From Membranipora membranacea (Eukaryota; Bryozoa; Gymnolaemata; Cheilostomatida; Membraniporidae), in contig OU612066.1 of assembly GCA_914767715.1 (NCBI GenBank), positions 2,921,001 through 2,981,000 of the forward strand: a stretch of 60,000 nt of DNA. The letters are read 5' to 3'. Below are positions 30,101 to 45,100 of this stretch, one piece after another. The stretch's first letter is position 1; every line of letters starts with the position of its first letter. Under the pieces are notes generated by a model that worked only from the letters and a program-made list of their open reading frames with translations, was not told the origin of the DNA and did no database searches. A program made the translations under genes and the position numbers.

Positions 30101-33100
30101 ATTCATATGCATTCGGTTTTCTTGGTAGAGAAATAGGGGCCAGCAAAGCCAGCCAGCCAGCAAAGGATTCAACCAACTTAATCTGACCGGCTCAACAAAA
30201 AAAGTTTCTGAATAACAGCTTAGCGCTATTTTATCACTCATTGGTCAGAAAAGAATACACATATCAGGAGGGATCGCTAAATCTAGCAAGAATTTTTGAA
30301 AAGCAGTGGTATTTAATGTTGGAAAATTATGTTGACATTAAACTTAACTTTGTGTGATGTTGAAACAGGTATGCTTGGTGTGATTTGATCATATATGCAC
30401 CAATGTTCAACAGCTTGTAAAACATAACAACTTTAGACAAAGGACTAATCACCTAAAAGCCAACCTGGTATCCAGTCAAAACATTTTTAGCCTTGTGTGT
30501 ATCTCCTTGGTAACTGTGTTGGTTATTTTTTGAATTTGATGGTACATGCTGATGATAAATGTGCTACATCTTTGCTATGCTAGCGTACTTGATTCTTTGC
30601 TTGAAATTTCACATTAACGCATCAATTCAGAAGATGGCATCTCGAAGCCTACATAATACTACTGAAAATCAAACGAGATGGCAAGAATTGTGAGCAAGAG
30701 AAGACAAAATTTCACTTCTGTTTATTTTCGTTCTGCTCTGAGAACTTCATCTTGATTTTATGTAGTTTCTTTGGGAAAATGAAGCTGCACCATTAAGTTT
30801 TATACTTTGTATTGAATTGATATATGATCTTCTATGCACCTGACCTGATTGCATGATATCAATTTAAAATTGGTATCTTTTTGCAGATATGAAGAAAACT
30901 TGTTTGCCGAGTTGGAGAGAAACACTTTGGGCTATTCAGGGGGCAAAGATAAAGGAGCAGATATACTTTGTATGTTTGAGCTAGATTGTTGAACTGCATA
31001 TGACATAATATTAACAACCAGTGATACTTTACCGACAGTGAGATGAGTATACCAATGAGCTATAAACTATAGTTGAAGAGAAAGAGAAATAAGTTACTCA
31101 GTTTTGACACCATAATAAAGAGGCGTCATGTTTATTTATGATTTCTTTTGTAGATGGTATACCAATGAGGGAGCTTGTCTATAGGGTTCAGCCGCTTCCC
31201 GTTGCTTTGAGAGCATTAGTATGGGATTTTGGTAGTCTCGTATCTGAAGAAGACTCCCTGCATCCTGACAAATTCAGTGGTCCAGAGTATAGTTACATAC
31301 AAAGAATGGTGCAAAACTTCGTGAGTGCTTTGTAATTTTGCTATTAATAATGTCGAAATGTCCAATTTATCTCTGAATTATTGGATTGTTTGTATTTTCA
31401 ATTCAGTCCCGGTTTTCATGGTATGGTGTTCACTGCTGAATGAGCTGTATACTTTCACATAAATATTTCATACTTTCAAGAGAATTGTCTTCAATAAAGT
31501 GATGTGCTCGATGCAATCAAGGGTGTGGGTTATTTTTATTCACTGACATTCATGAATCAATACAATGATGGAGTGTGATATGTTCTAGAATGATGGTGAT
31601 GTGAAGAACAACATAACAGGGAGACTGAGCTTTGAACAGATTACTGATGACATTGCATTGCTACTAGTTAAATCCCAGAACTTCATGAGGGGATGCAAGG
31701 TATAAACAGAGTTATTTGGCAATATTCTAGAGGAACACATGCCTCAGAGATGATTGGAAGAAGCACAATTATTACGTTACATACTGAGTAGAAAACATCA
31801 ACAAACTAATTCCAGGAGCGAGTGCAGCCACGTAACCATTCAGGATAATTTTTTAGGAAGTAATCTAAAATATCTTGACTGTGAGAATATGGTAGCTATT
31901 AATTAGAAAACTCAGTCAGAAAAATAAATAAGGTGGAGAAATTTTGTATGTGTGATTTTTGAAACATGTCTTTGATAACGAACCTACTTGAATAACTAAC
32001 AAGATAACAATACTGAACTGTGTGATATGTTTTAGAATAATGGTGATGTGAAGAACAGCATAACAGGGAGACTGAGCTTTGAACAGATTACTGATGACAT
32101 TGCATTGCTACTAGTTAAATCCCAGAACTTCATGAGGGCATGCAAGGTATAAACATAGTTATTTGACAATATTCTAGAGGAACACATGCATCAGAGATGA
32201 TTGGAAAAAGCACAATTATTACATTACATACTGAGTAGGAAACATCAACAAACTAATCCCAGGAGCGAGTGCAGCCATGTAACCATTCAGGACAATTTTT
32301 TAGGAAATTATCTAAAATATCTTGACTGTGAGAATATGGTAGCTATTAATTAGAAAACTTAGTCAGAAAAATAAATAAGGGGGAAAAATTTGGTATGTGT
32401 GATTTTTGAAACGTGTCTTTGATAACGAACCTACTTGAATAACTAACAAGATAACAATACTGAAAGAAGGCAGCACAAATACAACTCTGTGCCATCATGA
32501 ATAACAATACAAGCAATTTGTCATTGAAGAGTGAGTGTAGCTTTGTGAGCCTGAGAGATGTCCAAAGATTCCTTGATGTGGCCCAGTGGTTTTATGAACA
32601 GAGGTCAACACTGTTTGCTGCAATGAGAGGACAAATCAGATCCGATTCAGTTACAGAAAATGACGATTTGGCCCATAGATCTGATGATGGGGTATGTATA
32701 CAATACGTTTTTTGCCTGGAAGGCTCAAGGCTGATATCTCAATGACTTATATGGTTTTTGTTGTTCAATAGCTGCAGGAATCATCATCTCCTTATTTGTA
32801 TGAATATTTAACCCCAAAAATTTCATCTACAATGTCAAAAGTGTTCTGTTCAACTAAAAATATCCACAAGAAATTTGGAAGAATAGAAATAAAAGACAGT
32901 GGGCATTCTAATTTGTATCAACTGATGTGTCTTTTGATTGAAACCCAGCAGTTTTGAAATTACCATGCTGTACTTAAAGGGCAACCAAGGTTTCGCAGCA
33001 ATGCATGAATGGGTAGGAAATAATGTGCTGGGCAGCATCAGCTTTGTGCATTAAACGATGCAAAACTCAAAGTAGTTGCTGACTCTAAGCTGGGTAACAC

Positions 33101-36100
33101 TTCAGTTTAGGGGAGGTTCCAAGACTTTGCTGTAATAATTATAGAGCACAGGCTAAATAATAACAGGAACAGGAAACTGCTCTGTGGTATTCTCTTTTAG
33201 CTGAGTTTGAGTGCCTGATGGAAGAAATGTTTCACAAGAATTCTGGCTGAATAATCATCCGAATTATATTTTGTCTTTTTCCCCAAGCAGAAGGTGCAAT
33301 CTGCTATTAATCAATGGCCATCAATGAGAAGTTGTTTGAAACCTTGGTTGCCCTTAAAACCAAGTGTCATTTTGAAAATTATCCTAGGATGGAGATTGAA
33401 TGTCATTTTGATGGACAAAAGATGCTGCCATATTGGACTATTACTTAGCACAAGCCGTGTAGAAAAACTTAATCAGCAGCGGTGTATTTGTTAATTGTAA
33501 CCTGAATAACATCTGAAAATTATATAGTGATAGTATCAATACACACAATTAAATGGTCAAATGAATTTGATTTTGATTCTGGAAGATTTTGGTAGCTTTG
33601 GTCTTAGTCCAGTATGGTAAAAACAAATTGGCCTATCGTATACCATGCTCACTGAGTTACTGTAAGAGCCATTGAAATGGCAACATTTTCAGAGTAGACA
33701 ATAACAGGATAATCTCATTAACTGAACCCCGCCATACACAGGCATAAGAGATTTATCAAGTAACATTACACAGCACAATCTTATGATTGAGAAATAATAA
33801 TCAGCCTTCTCTCTTGTTTCTTGAGGGATTAAGCATCAAACAAGCAACAAAGTTAGAGTAGATCTGTAAAGCAGATTTTTCAATAGCAATAACAAACCCA
33901 AGTGAAACCAACATGCAGGGTTTATGGTTATGACTAATCAGACCTACTTGAAATGCTGGCAATATACAAGATTCACTCTTATAGGGGGTAATTTGGAAGC
34001 TTGACAACATAGGCATTATTGCAATTCTTCAAAATATGTAGTGACATGACCCCGAGGGGGAATTTTAAAAATAATTTAATTTAGATGAGATGCCCATAAA
34101 ACTTAATCCCATAGTTAAAAAAAAAGAGCTTTTTTATTTTCCTATTCAATGCCCCTTCCGGGGCGAATGAGAATATTGTTACATTAGATATGATACATGA
34201 TACATCTCATCTGATTAGCGCACCCTTGTACTATGTAAGGGTGGGCAAGCTAGGCCATTGATCGGAGAGCTCACCTTCTTCGGCAGAATGGGTAGCAACC
34301 AGGATTCGAACCTGCAACTCTCAGATTGAGAAGCTCGAATCCTAACCACTACGCCACCCTGCATGGTAAAAAAATGCATAATAAAGATTTATCATAGTTT
34401 AAGAAATATTTCTAAGAAATACTTATCACCTCTAGGGTAATATGTAGTTGTGTCATACTTTTCTGAGGCTGCAGAATGTTCTGTGTAGATTAGCTTTTTG
34501 AATATGGTTCAATATTCCAAAAAATGGAAGTGTGCATTAGGATCATTTTAATTCCAAATATATTGAAGATGCACAACAAAGGTCTATCTATATATTGCCA
34601 TGGCCCTTTCACTGATACATCTGTCACTTTTTATATTTCAAAGAAGACATCCATAAACCAAAGTATTGTGCTGGCGCTGTCAGCATGTTACTATGTTCGG
34701 CTTGACAAAGATAATCGTGAAACCTACCTGACAGAAATTGGTGGATTGCTCCACAAGCTAGTGGGAACTTATGATGTTCAGGGAAAGGATTTTCTGAAAC
34801 AGGAGTTGAAGAAGTGAGTATAATCATGTCCTGCATGACATTATATACCTTTTGCTGGCCTTGGCTGCCATCATCATATGAACAAGTAATATGACTCCTC
34901 TCGAGATCATTTTGATGACAGTTGACTCTTTTTGAATAACATTAGGGTAACCCCTGGATGATCCCCTTGCTATTACTCTTGGTACACTTCAGTGCCAAAT
35001 GCAAAAGGGAAGTCAGTGAGTACTACAGCCAAAATTTGAATAGGGAGAAAATTGATGGTGCTCACTGGCATGATTGATATGAATGTACTACACAAGCCCA
35101 AGAAACTGACGCTGGAAATCATTTTGATGACAGTTGACTCTTTTTGTATAGCAGTAGGGTAACCCTGGATGATCCCCTTGATATTACTCTTGGTACACTT
35201 CAGAGCCAAATGCAAAAGGGAAGTCAGTGAGTACACAGCCAAAATTGGAATAGTGAAAAAATTCATGGTGCTCACTGGCATGATTGATATGAATGTACTA
35301 CACAAGCCCAAGAAACTGACACTTATATATAATACTGAATTCATCACAAAATGTTAATAGATGAAACCATGTGGTAATGCACATACATTTCATAATGCTG
35401 CCTTTACAATATTATGTGAAGCTAATGAAAAATAATAATTATAGAAGCAGCAAATCATAGAGCTTGTGCAGTGAACCAATTTCTTGGGACAATATCTAAT
35501 AGTGTGATCAATTTTACTGGAGAGAGCTTCAAAATTGTTCACTATTGGAATCCTGATCAGTTCAGCAGAATTTTCTACCTTGAAGTATCGAAGGAGTTTG
35601 TCTGTTAGTGTCCATTAAGACAGCACAAACAAATTCATACGGAAGAAACACACTTTCTTATGCAAGACTGTCAATTTCAGTCTAGGAAAAGTCATAAGTA
35701 AATTAATTCTATTACAGATGTGCCGATTGCATCATGGATGCGGTATGTAGTCATTCTAAGGAGGATCGAATTGCGCACAATGCAGCATTGAAGGAGAACA
35801 TATTTATGATGATTGTGTGCATTCAAAACAAGGTACCTCTCTTTCTCATTGGGAAACCTGGTAGCTCAAAATCTCTAGCTAAGTCTATGGTAATGAACGC
35901 ACTACAAGGAAAGATGTCAAGCAGTGGACTCTTCAAGCAGATGAAAAGAGTAAGTTAGCAAAAATATTGCATGATCTGAGTATTCCTTCCTCCCTGCTCC
36001 CAAAAGATTTAAAACAAATATTGGCATATTTAAAGACTGAAACATCTATATTTTACCTCCCTACTCAGTCCACATGAACAATGAATAGCTGAATAAGCAT

Positions 36101-39100
36101 TCTGCAAACGTATCGATCTTGAGTTCAACAATCAATTGGTCAACCACTTACCGTAAGACCCTCCTGGTGTACAAAAATTGATTAACACTGAATAAATTGT
36201 GCAGGATATGGCAAGTTAGGCTCAAAAGAACAACCTAAATATCGATGGCTGATTATGTTAATAAATATGAACTGAACACGATATGCTTGGCATCTCTAGT
36301 TTGCATCATTTAAATCCTGACTGAAGTTTGCTATTTCCCTATGTGACATGGGCAGGAACTAACAACAAATTGCGAAATATGAAATAAAATACATCTTTCC
36401 TTCATGTTCAATCAATAATAACAACCAATAAATAAACCAGTGTTGAAGGGTCAGTCACATCAGAAAAGTGGATATATTACCCCAGTAAATCGAATAATGT
36501 GAGTTCATAGGGAAAAATAAAAACAATGAAAAAATAAAATTGTTGAAAATAGATTTTTGTTTTTTTTTAATCTTATAGCAAGGATCATAGTGGATCATAG
36601 TGATTTATTGCCTCCACCTGACCAATTTTCAGACTTTGCAGCAGTTTTACTGCAATAAGGTTCACAGGCTGTTTCATTTATTTTGCCCTGATGACTTTTC
36701 AGCCTGAGATCTTTAAAACCATACCAAACATGGCCTAGTAGGACTGTCACTTTAATAATAACGTAAAAGGTAAACATAATTATGACAAAATGTTTGCAGA
36801 TATTTTAATTGTTAGGGACTTGAGTAATGTTGTGTGCTAGATTTGGATTTAAAGTAGAAGACAACACTGGCAGCACTAAATACATATCAAGATGCAATTT
36901 AACCTTCACCAGTAGTCAACATACTCAACAATAGAAATCCAAGGTACAAGCTTTGGATCTGCACCACAGGGAAGTCAGTAGCCCCTCCACCCTATGGCTA
37001 CAATAAGCTGAATTAAGTTGAGAAGCTATTATAATCTCAAAGAAAATGCTTAATTTTTGTTATTTAAAGCAATAATCTTGTTTTTGTAGATGATTTTGTA
37101 GATGACTGTTTATAAATTAAAATTCACACAACAAAAGATAACTGCTTCTATTCTAGAAAAAAATTATTTCATACATCATTTTTATCCAATAATATATTTA
37201 TTTGGAGAGTACGGGTATTTGTGTTACTGAAAAGAAATGGTGGAAGAGAGTTTGTTATTGAAATTATAATAATTTTCAAATTTAACGTTTATTTATATCA
37301 TCCAAATTTAGGAGTAAGTACATCATTATGCATCAAATATCAAAATATACCTTTTGAGGTTGTCGACCACTTTATAAGCTGAATATCAATTGTGTGTGTT
37401 CATGCCTCGAATACTCAATAAAACTACATAAATTTAATAATTATATAAATATGCAACATGAATCTCTTTCTTATTCACAGACCCAAATGGTATCGTACCA
37501 ATGCAGCGCCCACTCAACCAGTAATGGTATACAAGATGTGTTCAGGCTGGCAGCCAAATATCAGCCAAGAAGTAATGAGAAAGAAGATGAATTTGTGTCT
37601 GTTGTAGTATTAGATGAAGTTGGACTTGCAGAAGGCTCACACCATATGCCACTCAAGGTGCAGTTCACTCCTATCATTAATGCATAATATGATGGCCTCA
37701 TTTAGTACTTGGATTCATTCCCTTTGAATTATCTTGGATACGTTCTGTCTTTTACACTTGTAACAATTATTGCCTTTCTCTACTGGTTGATCAATTGTTC
37801 TGCCAGATATATCAGAGCATAGGCGGCAATATCCCTGGCAAGTTACCCCCACCTAAGATAACCATCACTTAGTGCAAGTGTTTAGAGTACATAAGAGAAT
37901 TCAACCTGGTCTTTGTCTCGGCATTATAACTTTTTTTGCCTCAATTTTGAGCCCTGCTGGGAAAAATCAGGAATAATTAATACTCAGCGACTCTCCACAT
38001 CTTTTCTTACCCCTGAAGGTGCTCCATCCTCTTCTGGAGGTTGGTGTTGATGTTGATGATGACAGAACCCCTGTTAGATGTGGCTTTATAGGCATATCAA
38101 ACTGGGCACTGGACCCAGCAAAGATGAACCGGGGGATATTTGTTCAGCGAGGTGTTCCTGATTATGATGATCTCCTGCTTATAGCTAAGTAGGTGGTTAA
38201 TGTACATATTTGTGTAATCAAACATTAGAAATCATTCTCATATCGTACTGTATCAGAACATCAATCATTCACTCAGCTGATAAAACACCATAAACACATT
38301 GTAGTACAGCCAGTATAATTGCAGTTTCAATTGAAATATAAATCTCTTCAAATCAAAACAAATACTCTTCCTTTGCATAGTGCACCCCCTGCGGTGTGTT
38401 TACTGGTACAGAAATATTACCAATAGAGGCATTACTGCCATTCAACTCATGAAATCATAACTCCTTACCAAAAATATTACTCAACTTCTTTCTACAATGT
38501 CCAAGTATGTATCAAGCTTGAACCCAGGAATGATCGATTAAGGATAATTTGTGTTGGACCAAGGAAAAAATTCCTGACAAATATCTATGTATGGAGTATT
38601 GGAAATGAGTAGTGCAAGTTTGGACTGAGACAAAATAATGAAGACTTTGTTGCTTAAGTTGCTAAAAGGTTAAATCTTCTTTCCTTGTAGTAAATGACCT
38701 TTAAACAATGAATAAGCTTTGTCTATTTCTGACAAGGTTTATATGAATTTGCCTACTACTGACTAGAGAACAGAACTAGGGAACATCAATTCATAAGTAG
38801 AGAATACAATAATTTGTTACAATACAATGATACTGAGGTTGCCATTATTGATACCAGCTATAATGGCACAGTTCGAGAATACAAAAAGACAAAAGCAATC
38901 TTGTCTGGCAGCTAGCTTACAAATACAAATGAATAATCATGGTCAAAATTGCATCACACCCCCACCAACCCCGCGCTGAATCAAATGGGCCTTATTTTGA
39001 TTATGGCGAGAAATCAGAAATATCAAGAAATATGCGTTGGTTGTTGAGTGATTGAAATTTAATCGGCTTTCGCAGCCTTATTATAGCAGCTTAATTATTT

Positions 39101-42100
39101 TGCTACTTCGAACTAAGTGTCAGTCTTGCCAGTAAAATTTTCTGCAAGTTGGTAGCAAAGAGGCGCAAAGAGAAAGATTCTTACCAACAATACATAATGT
39201 TGGTTAGAAGATTTCTATTCCTGTTGTTAACTTTATATATGCACCTGAAGATCAACTGAAGATTTAAGTTTGGAAAACTCAAAACATGATGCAGCTTCTC
39301 CACCATGTGCTGGAACTCTTAGGGTGATATCACAGGCCCTGACTGCCCTTCAAACTTAATTCTAGGAAATCTCAGTCGGTCTGGACATGTATGGTGTTGA
39401 GTTTTCCTTTCAAATATTCACTTGACATTCAGCCACTCAGCAGTAAAGTAGCTGGTACTGAACAGAAAAAGCTCACTGGATGTGTAACACAAACGTGAAA
39501 TAGTCAGAACAAGCCTTATATTGTTGTTAAAATACCAGCTAGGCCTGTATTTGCAATTAACAGGTTGGGTTTGCACTTAAGATTGGCTTATTATTAATGA
39601 AGAACACAAATTTGTGTCAACTGACTGCCATTGAAATATCTCGCAAGTGACCATTATGGTCTCACATGTAAAAAATTCCAAAAAATGGCTATGCTTGTTC
39701 TAAAAACTAAGCTATGGAATTTCCTTTCGGAGTTCTAGTCCTACAGTGATGCAAAGATAAAAGGCGAACCTTCTTTTTATTTCTCATCTTTCGACCATTA
39801 CAACTTCTGAAAAGACAACATGTTAACCAACTGTTCATCAAAATTTCAGTATTTTTTCTGTATCTTGTTCCAGTATGATATACAAGGACAATACAATGTT
39901 AGCATGTGAGCTGAAGGGTGCGCTGATTGCTGGATACAATGCTATATGTGACTTCATGCTGAAGAGTGATAAGTTAAGAAACGAGTTCTACGGCCTACGC
40001 GATTTCTACAGGTCAGTGGTATTCACTCACACTCATACCCACAGATTACATTTTTTGCAGTGTTATGATTTAAGAGTCTTTGAAATAATCTCAGTCATCT
40101 GACATCATATGACTGCTAATGAGTATCTGCTCCAAAAGATTGTAAATTTTACAATATCAACTTTCAATCATGTTTTAGTCTTAAATTGATAGTTCAGATG
40201 CCAGTAGAATGTAGAATCATGGCTTAAATTGTAGTCATTTGTCAAGCAGTGTAAAAAAAGGTTCTTCTGGAAAAGAAACCTGTCAAACATGTTTACCTAA
40301 TCCCTTCTTGACCGTCACTCAGCATTTTATTTTAAGTATAAGTGTTAAGGGTATAGTAAAGGCGAAATCTTTTCTTTTCAACTTATCATACCATTCCAAT
40401 TACCATCGTAAAGCACTTTGTGTCAGGATCACATCAAATCAATTTTCAACGACACATATAATATGTCTGTTCTGGGGATTACTTTCAAACAAATAAAGGT
40501 AGAATCAGTATTTTACTGTTATTGCTTTCAATAACCTCTGAGTATAAATTTAACTTCGAATATTTACACATCTTATTGCGGTGTAGTGAGAAAAAGCGAA
40601 TTTGTGCAAATAAAACAACCTTGGGAATAAGTTTGTTACCATAAATGTGTTTGGGGAGCAAATTTAATGCTGTCAAGCAGCTATCACAAGATTTGCTTGA
40701 TCATGTCTAGGTATCAAGAAAATTCCAATGCTATCATGCCCGAACAAAAAAAACGCATAAGACAATCAATTTTGTAACAAGCAAGACATGTTCTAAGGAG
40801 TGATTTTCTCCTGACACAGTGTCTATGGGGATTTTGTCAGATGCATAATCCTAGCCGGTGACTCCTTAACATAGTTGGGCGACCAATTTTCAATACCTCT
40901 AAAGGGCCAGTTTCAGCTTATCTGTGATTGGTTCACACCTATTTTTACTAACATATAGTAATGATGTTCCAATTTCACAAAATCAGAGATAATGTATCCT
41001 AGAATAACAAAAAAAATGTCCTCAGATGTGATCTCAAGCAAATGTAGGTGTAAATGCTGAAATATTATGATTCTATCACCAACAGCTGAAAACATTATTG
41101 CATCTTCAGGATTTATGATGGCTGTGACATCTTGTCATGTTATGTGAGGCAAGAAAAAAAATTTTTTTAAATTGGGATCCTGGTGCTGATAGCTTTCCAA
41201 TGATAACAACATAATTGGTTGGTGCTGTTACTATACCTTTATCACTTGATGTTATTTTTTACAAATAATGGGCATCAAAATTATAATAATAGTGGGTAAT
41301 AATAGTAGTACTGGTTATCACATGCACATGCATTGGTGGAATTGTCTGGAGAGCAGTATATCAAATCTCAGCATTGAAATGTAGTGGGAAAAGACTCTGC
41401 AAATGATTAGGGGTTTGACATCTGAGGCATCTTAAATAGTGACAAAATGCCAGCATTTGAACAAAAATATTATTTCCAAAACCTTGTCCAATTGAGTTTT
41501 AATCCTAGATGAAATCTAATTGAAATTCATGTTTTGACAACTCTCAAGCCAATTTAAAGCCGTTTTTCGTTACAGTTATTCAAGTTTGTATTTTTACATA
41601 TCAAAGTCTTATGAAGATGATCTCTCAATTTGCTACTACTGGGCTCACAGTGAATGAACTAGACTATTGTATCATCCGTAACTTCAGTGGTCTTCCTCTT
41701 GAGATTGTAAGAGCAGAGGATCATTTTAAACCACATATCCAGAAGGTTGCCACAAAGATGGAAAGGAATGCAAACAATGTGCCTCCTTGTGACAATATCA
41801 AGCTGATCGAGACTAGTCTCACTGGAGAATATACTAAGGGGTGAGGTTATGAACTACTGTGAATTTATTAGATTTCTAGGTTGCTGAAGGGCGGCTGAAT
41901 TTATGAGAAATTGCTGGCACAGCATATTGTCTCATTTTACCGCACTCCAGCAATCATCTATGCACATAATTTCAAAAGTTTTCTATCCATGATAGCCGTG
42001 TTTTCTCCAACATTACAACGTTTTCATTGTATGAATTAAAAGGGAAGTTCGGTTGAGACTTACTTTCTCTCATCCCTTGATAGATCAAATGATTCAGATA

Positions 42101-45100
42101 CCATACATGCCCTCCATTTTGGCGCCAAATGCATCGTAAATCATCGTTAACATGGATAAGGCTGAATCTGACATCACGTGTAGGACTCACATTGACAATG
42201 GACTATCAACTAACAATGACTGTTTTACATTTAACAATTTTCCACAGCAAATAATTGTTATTATTATTGGAAATCATTATAGCTACACATTCCTCAACTA
42301 TATTTGACTCTGCCGATGCATTTTTAATAGTATTTTCGTTTTCATTTTAAAGAAAATTAGATATGAAAAATTGTAGGACTACCAAAAATGTTGATTACTT
42401 ATTCTTGTCGCTGAGTTCAGTTTCCAATTAAATTACATTGTCACAATGTGTGCCAAAGCTGTTGTACCACAGAGACAACTTCCCCTTTAACTTGCACAAC
42501 TATGGTCATGGAAAAAAGTAGTGAAGTGTCAGTTAACTAAGCAACACACTATTTTGACTCTTTTAGGATAGAGACTCGTTATTTGCTCATCATAGTAAAA
42601 GACACAGGAGCTAGACGCATACTCATGGAGGCATGTAAGCGAATCCAAATGCAGCCTGAAGTGGTATTTGGCAGTGGGTTTTCTGGTGATTTGAATTTCT
42701 CACAGGTAATGTAGTATATGACCTTTTTACATGAACATTATATTATTTGTCAATTTTAGACGCTAAGAAAGAAGGCAGTTTATAATGGACAATCTTTAAT
42801 GTTGATCAAATTCATTCATTCATTCACGCCTTGGAGGAAGAAGATATTCCCTATTCATAATCCCTATTCAACTTTACAAGACCCCCATTGTAAAATTTAA
42901 CACTAGTATGAACAATTGTGTAACCTCTTAGATTTGAATTTTTATCCCTAACAAAGTTCCTCCGAGTAATGCAATTTAACCACATCAAAGAAAAACAACA
43001 AAAAATAATAATATATAATTACAGGGATATCTCTCCTCGGAAAATGGTGTGAGTAAGTATGAAATTGATCATTACTTATTCACATCATATATTAAATTAG
43101 CCATAAGTTGGTCATGGTATGGTATGGTCAAAAGATTGAAATCATATCTTTTAACCATAAATTGCTGAGAAATAGTTAGGAAGTTAAGGCAATTATGGAA
43201 GAAGCCTCAATGATCTAACAAGATCATGAATAGACACATGATAGTTCATAACAATTTGCTACTAATCTGAAAGCCCGTTTTGCAACAGACATAATCTGTG
43301 TGTGATATAAACTGGAGTTGTAGTACATGTGTATTACATAAATAAAGTGACAGAACTGAAAATGATAGTGATTCTGAATGATAAATATTGTGATTTTGGC
43401 AACTAGTGTCGTTTCGTGAGCATATGCATTGATGTATAAAAACAAAGGCATATTCAGTAGGTCATTGATAAAAATCAAGGAAGCAAAATGATTGCTTTTG
43501 AATAAATTTAGATAAATAGATTAAACCCTCCATAGATTCTTCATTTACATTATTTTTCCTCAAGATTATTTACAAACTAATATATTGACTGATGGGTTTT
43601 AGGTTTGTCGTGATATCCACCAAATCAAACTCTGTATGGCGACAGGTAAACCTGTCATCCTTCTGAATCTGGATGATCTGTATGAAAGTCTGTATGATAC
43701 TTTGAATCAGTATTTCTTCCAACTCAAAGATAAGAGATATATTGAGCTAGGACTTGGAACTAGTAAATCGAAAGCCTTCGTGCACGATAATTTTAGGTAA
43801 ACAAGAACCATTCTTATCCATCCTTCATTACCTGTTGATCATTCCAACATATTGCACCACTATTTTTTCTTATGAATTACACAGCTGCATTAAAAAGTAG
43901 GTTCATTTTTTACTCTACATACAATATTAAAATTGAATCGTCACAAAGGAGGTTTTTTTACAGTTCGAATTATACTCTGTATTTGAAAAATCAGGCTGGT
44001 TGTGATTGCTGACGAAGGGCGAGTCGAGAGATTCCCAATTCCGCTGCTGAGTAGATTAGAAAAACACCATGTCACAGCTAAATCACTTCTGACTGATACC
44101 TTGGTTCAATATCAGCAACAGCTAGAAACTTGGATACACTCCTTCAGTCAACCTTACCGACACTACAGGTATGGAGACAGATTACTCCTTTTATATACAT
44201 ATCACTTACCTCAATCAGCAAAAATACTAAGAATTTTAAGGTTCTCCCTGCTGCCAGTATTGGACTAGCTGTTGGACATGTTTATTGCTCAACAAAGTTC
44301 ATACAGCGTTAAATTTTGTGATCCTTTAGATATCATGAACACATTGGATGGTACCATTGATCTTCAATTTTAGACACAAAAAGGGTTGCTGTGACTCATG
44401 TTGCAAGGAGAAGGTTTTGAATCAAAGTCAAAGACTCCTGTGTACACATGTTATATGTCGAGTATGTGTCGAAGCTGTCAAACATCATGAATCTAAGAAA
44501 TGTTCCAAATGCTCAACGGAGATAACTATCGATACACTCATTCAGTCTGAGCTTCATGAGCGGAGGTAATGAATCATTTAGTGAAACCAAATTAGGATCA
44601 AAATCATTTTCAAACAGCGTTAACCTCCCCCCCTATATGCAACATGTTTTTATTATCCAAAAAAGACGTCAAAGTCATCATGTAGAGGTTCACAAACACT
44701 TAAAAAATTATTATCCTTGCAAACAAATGACTTGATTGCTTGCTGAACTTGAATGTTTGAGTGATTAGACAAATACAAAATTGATGCAATTTCATAGACT
44801 ACGCATGAGAGACTAGCAGACTCCAGCGCTGTCTTATCCTCACTTTAGTGTCTAGAAACCTGGCTTAAAATGTATAAAAACAGACTCATGCACATGCTAC
44901 GGTTGTTTTAGGCTCACTTTGCTGTTAGAATTCTCATATTGAGTTTTCCAATGGGTTATTGATTAAACAACTGACTTTGATCTACACATAAACCCACACA
45001 CAGTTGCATTATCATCTGTTTTTAGAGAATATTTTGACAGTTCTGGGATGAATGATATGATGGTTGGGTATGGATGTGATATGATTCCATCCATTCTGTT

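Larger units (their letters stand above)
31571..32464. repeat. RNF213: 447-bp tandem duplication containing a whole exon
   Basis: Unit 1 (31571-32017) and unit 2 (32018-32464) abut head to tail with a constant offset of 447 bases. Both contain the same 111-nt exon with its acceptor, donor and following intron sequence. Few differences are scattered along the units, so the duplication is recent in evolutionary terms (or allelic copies joined in assembly). Confidence 0.95.

Noticed and set aside
34290-34359. Functional tRNA gene
   Set aside because: The anticodon loop lacks the conserved T33 and normal stem geometry, and it is followed by SINE-like body sequence.
34973-35347. 124-codon minus-strand gene with internal repeats
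   Set aside because: The frame is produced by the 212-bp tandem duplication and has no family resemblance.
41577-41657. Exon 39 starting at the stronger ttacag acceptor at 41571-41576
   Set aside because: That frame (YSSLYFYISKSYED...) runs into TGA. The acceptor at 41606 restores the match to SLIKM..LRNFSG.
44169-44268. Read-through extension of exon 42
   Set aside because: The extended frame loses family similarity. The gtatgg donor joins the RING exon or exon 44 in phase.
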